Shown: positions 33,345 to 34,660 of the stretch, piece by piece
Numbering within the stretch: the first letter of the stretch is position 1
Layout: each line of letters opens with the position of its first letter
NCBI GenBank assembly: GCA_025355955.1
Contig: JANXYP010000021.1
Coordinates: 1-34,660 of the forward strand
Origin: Chloroflexota bacterium
GTDB lineage: Bacteria; Chloroflexota; Chloroflexia; QHBQ01
Length of the DNA stretch: 34,660 bases
Direction of reading: 5' to 3'
Notes under the pieces: generated by a model
Databases searched by the model: none
Told to the model about the DNA's origin: nothing
Seen by the model: the letters and a program-made list of their open reading frames with translations, nothing else
Made by a program: the position numbers and the translations under genes

Positions 33345-33707
33345 GTGCGCCTGGCCCGCGTTGAAAATACCGCCCGCAGCACGACCCTGGCCGAGCGGGC
33401 GGCTTTCGCCGACAACCTCTTCAGCCGCTTCCTCGGTCTGATGGGCCGCCAGAGCCTTGCCCCCGGTGAGGCTCTCTTTATTGTGGGCGATAATGCCATC
33501 CACAGCCTGTTCATGCGCTTCCGCTTCGATGCCGCCTTCCTCAGCGCTGATGGCGAGGTGCTGTATATGATGCACAGCATGAAGGCATGGCGGGCCAGCA
33601 AGTTTGTGCGCGGCGCGAAGTCGGTGTTGGAGCTGCCCGCCGGGGTACTGCTAGCTACCCATACCGCGGTAGGCGACCACCTGAGCATCGCAGAGTACCA
33701 GGGTTAG
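33345..33707 (+). CDS. DUF192 family protein
   Basis: A 120-residue protein of the DUF192 family, a small beta-rich domain of unknown activity found in bacteria and archaea. The conserved parts are ADNLFSRFLGLMGRQSLAPGEALFIVGDNAIHSLFMRFRFDAAFLSADGEVLYM and VLELPAGV. No signal peptide is present, unlike many members. It starts with GTG only 2 nt after the tadC stop, so it is co-transcribed with the tad cluster. Members next to tad or type IV pilus genes are common in this type of context, but no mechanism is known. Confidence 0.85.
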   Translation: MRLARVENTARSTTLAERAAFADNLFSRFLGLMGRQSLAPGEALFIVGDNAIHSLFMRFRFDAAFLSADGEVLYMMHSMKAWRASKFVRGAKSVLELPAGVLLATHTAVGDHLSIAEYQG

Positions 33708-33734
33708 CCACCACGTTTAGGATGGCAAAAAGCC

Positions 33735-33756
33735 CCCAGCGGGGGTTGGGGGAGAA
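33735..33756. repeat. AGCCCCCAGCGGGGGTT palindrome between DUF192 and comF-like genes
   Basis: Another copy of the palindrome found at 18704-18932, in inverted orientation and with the same flanking agatttctccccc/gcttcaag sequence on the opposite strand. A small hairpin gctta-tcg-taagc follows at 33777-33789. Confidence 0.65.
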
Positions 33757-33808
33757 ATCTTGAAGCTGCGGTCATGCTTATCGTAAGCGTCAACATATCT
33801 AAACTGCC

Positions 33809-34534
33809 ATGACCTTAATTGACCGTCTGCTAAACCTGCTTTACCCCCCACGCTGCGTTAGCTGCGGCGCGACGGGCGCAACCCTGTGTGAGCGCTGCAT
33901 TGCCGCTGCCCCCTTCATCACCACCCGTACCTGCCTGTTGTGCCACCGCCCCCAAGCCGAGGGCGCACGCTGCTACGCCTGCCACGAACTGCCGTCGGCG
34001 CTCGAAGCGGCTGCGGCGCTGTGCGATTACGCGCCTCCAATTGAGATCGCGATCAAGCGGCTGAAGTATCGGCGGGGGCGGGCGGTTGCTCCCGCGCTGG
34101 CCGACCTGGTTGTTGATCGCCGTTTGCCCTCATGGCTGCATCCTGGCGCGACCACCCTGCTGCTACCAGTGCCGCTGCACCCTGCTCGGGAGCGCGAACG
34201 CGGCTTCAACCAGGCCGCGCTGTTGGCCGCCGCGCTTGCCCCCCATCTCGACCTATCCTGCGACCCCCATCCCATCTACTTGCGTCGCGCCCGCCGCACC
34301 CGCCCGCAGGTGGGTCTGAGCAGCGAACAACGCCGTCAGAACGTGTCCTTCGCCTTCGCCTGCGACCCCAGCCCCGCAATCCGCAATGCCCACATCGTGC
34401 TGGTTGACGACGTATACACCACCGGCGCGACCATGCAGGACTGCGCCCGCGCCTTGCGCGAGGCGGGCGCAGCGCACGTTAGCGGCTTCACGATTGCGCG
34501 GGCGCGGTACGCTGGAGGCAGAAGCGCAAAATAA
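33809..34534 (+). CDS. comF: ComF-like phosphoribosyltransferase
   Basis: The N-terminal 65 residues carry two zinc-binding pairs of CxxC motifs (CVSCGATGATLCERC and CLLCHRPQAEGARCYAC), followed by a type I phosphoribosyltransferase fold. Its PRPP loop is VLVDDVYTTGAT (near residue 197) and the preceding ERERGFNQAALLA is the ComF signature. ComF/GntX proteins are linked to DNA uptake in competent bacteria, where the enzymatic role is unclear. The 241 residues match the family. It follows the DUF192 gene by about 100 nt and shares no overlap. Confidence 0.88.
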   Translation: MTLIDRLLNLLYPPRCVSCGATGATLCERCIAAAPFITTRTCLLCHRPQAEGARCYACHELPSALEAAAALCDYAPPIEIAIKRLKYRRGRAVAPALADLVVDRRLPSWLHPGATTLLLPVPLHPARERERGFNQAALLAAALAPHLDLSCDPHPIYLRRARRTRPQVGLSSEQRRQNVSFAFACDPSPAIRNAHIVLVDDVYTTGATMQDCARALREAGAAHVSGFTIARARYAGGRSAK

Positions 34535-34660
34535 CGCCTTGCTCTGCTGCAAGAGGTCGGCCTCCAGGCCGGGGCGGTAGTGCTGCAATTCGGCTATGCT
34601 GCACTTCTCCAGCATGGCGAAGAAAGCGTTATAGTCGTTGGGGGTGAGAAAGAAGAATAT
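34253..34660 (-). CDS. Partial reading frame entering from the right edge
   Basis: On the minus strand a frame is open from the window edge (34660) and reads FFFLTPNDYNAFFAMLEKCSIAEL then QHYRPGLEADLLQQSKALF, a helical and protein-like stretch. It continues antisense across the comF-like 3' end to a stop at 34253, where the translation looks like shadow (Ala/Gly/Arg-rich). The true gene may therefore end near 34540 by a difference not visible here, or this overlap may be real. No family recognised. Confidence 0.35.
   Translation of the reverse strand: MFFFLTPNDYNAFFAMLEKCSIAELQHYRPGLEADLLQQSKALFCASASSVPRPRNREAANVRCARLAQGAGAVLHGRAGGVYVVNQHDVGIADCGAGVAGEGEGHVLTALFAAQTHLRAGAAGATQVDGMGVAG

Overview
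The window reads as chromosomal DNA of a GC-rich bacterium, most likely a member of the Chloroflexota (class Chloroflexia or a relative). This placement is inferred from gene content: a Tad/Flp secretion cluster with no secretin, a nusA-ylxR-infB-rbfA cluster whose IF-2 has a Gly-rich N-terminus, a membrane-anchored YvcK beside gap-pgk-tpi, a DUF4188 protein, and many short palindromic intergenic repeats. No rRNA or other phylogenetic marker was compared, so the placement is moderate.

Layout. 1-1325: a complete ISAs1-family insertion sequence with 18-bp terminal inverted repeats. 1345-1515: tRNA-Leu(CAG) with a perfect consensus promoter and its own terminator. 1540-8637 (minus strand): yvcK, gap, pgk, tpiA and a large GT-C-like membrane protein, a lower-glycolysis block with its regulator. 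8902-10158: a secreted beta-propeller-like protein. 10320-12311: a two-gene AAA ATPase + DUF4276 cassette in which both genes are broken by single-base frameshifts. 12412-17590: the nusA-ylxR-infB-rbfA translation/transcription cluster, with hairpins in the nusA and infB leaders. 17576-18947: repeats around one small membrane protein. 18948-23027 (minus): a TetR repressor under a consensus promoter overlapped by two palindromes, followed by a DUF4188 protein, an MMPL/RND transporter and an ACT-domain protein. 23101-25196 (plus): a HicB-like protein, a cystathionine beta-synthase with CBS domains, and a small membrane protein. 25203-26747 (minus): an unusual chemoreceptor-like protein. 27134-33342 (plus): cpaB, cpaE, cpaF, tadB and tadC, followed by a DUF192 protein and a ComF-like phosphoribosyltransferase. 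A partial minus-strand reading frame enters from the right edge.

The most notable features lie between genes. The IS carries a 14-bp stem that would hide the transposase ribosome binding site only in transcripts entering from outside. A palindromic element of exactly 25 nt occurs six times, usually as the loop of a larger hairpin whose arms differ at each locus. Unrelated 7-nt tandem repeats form inverted pairs at three loci. Many promoters share an extended -10 of the form TGNTATAAT. No intact novel multi-gene system is evident; the closest candidate is the decayed ATPase/DUF4276 cassette.
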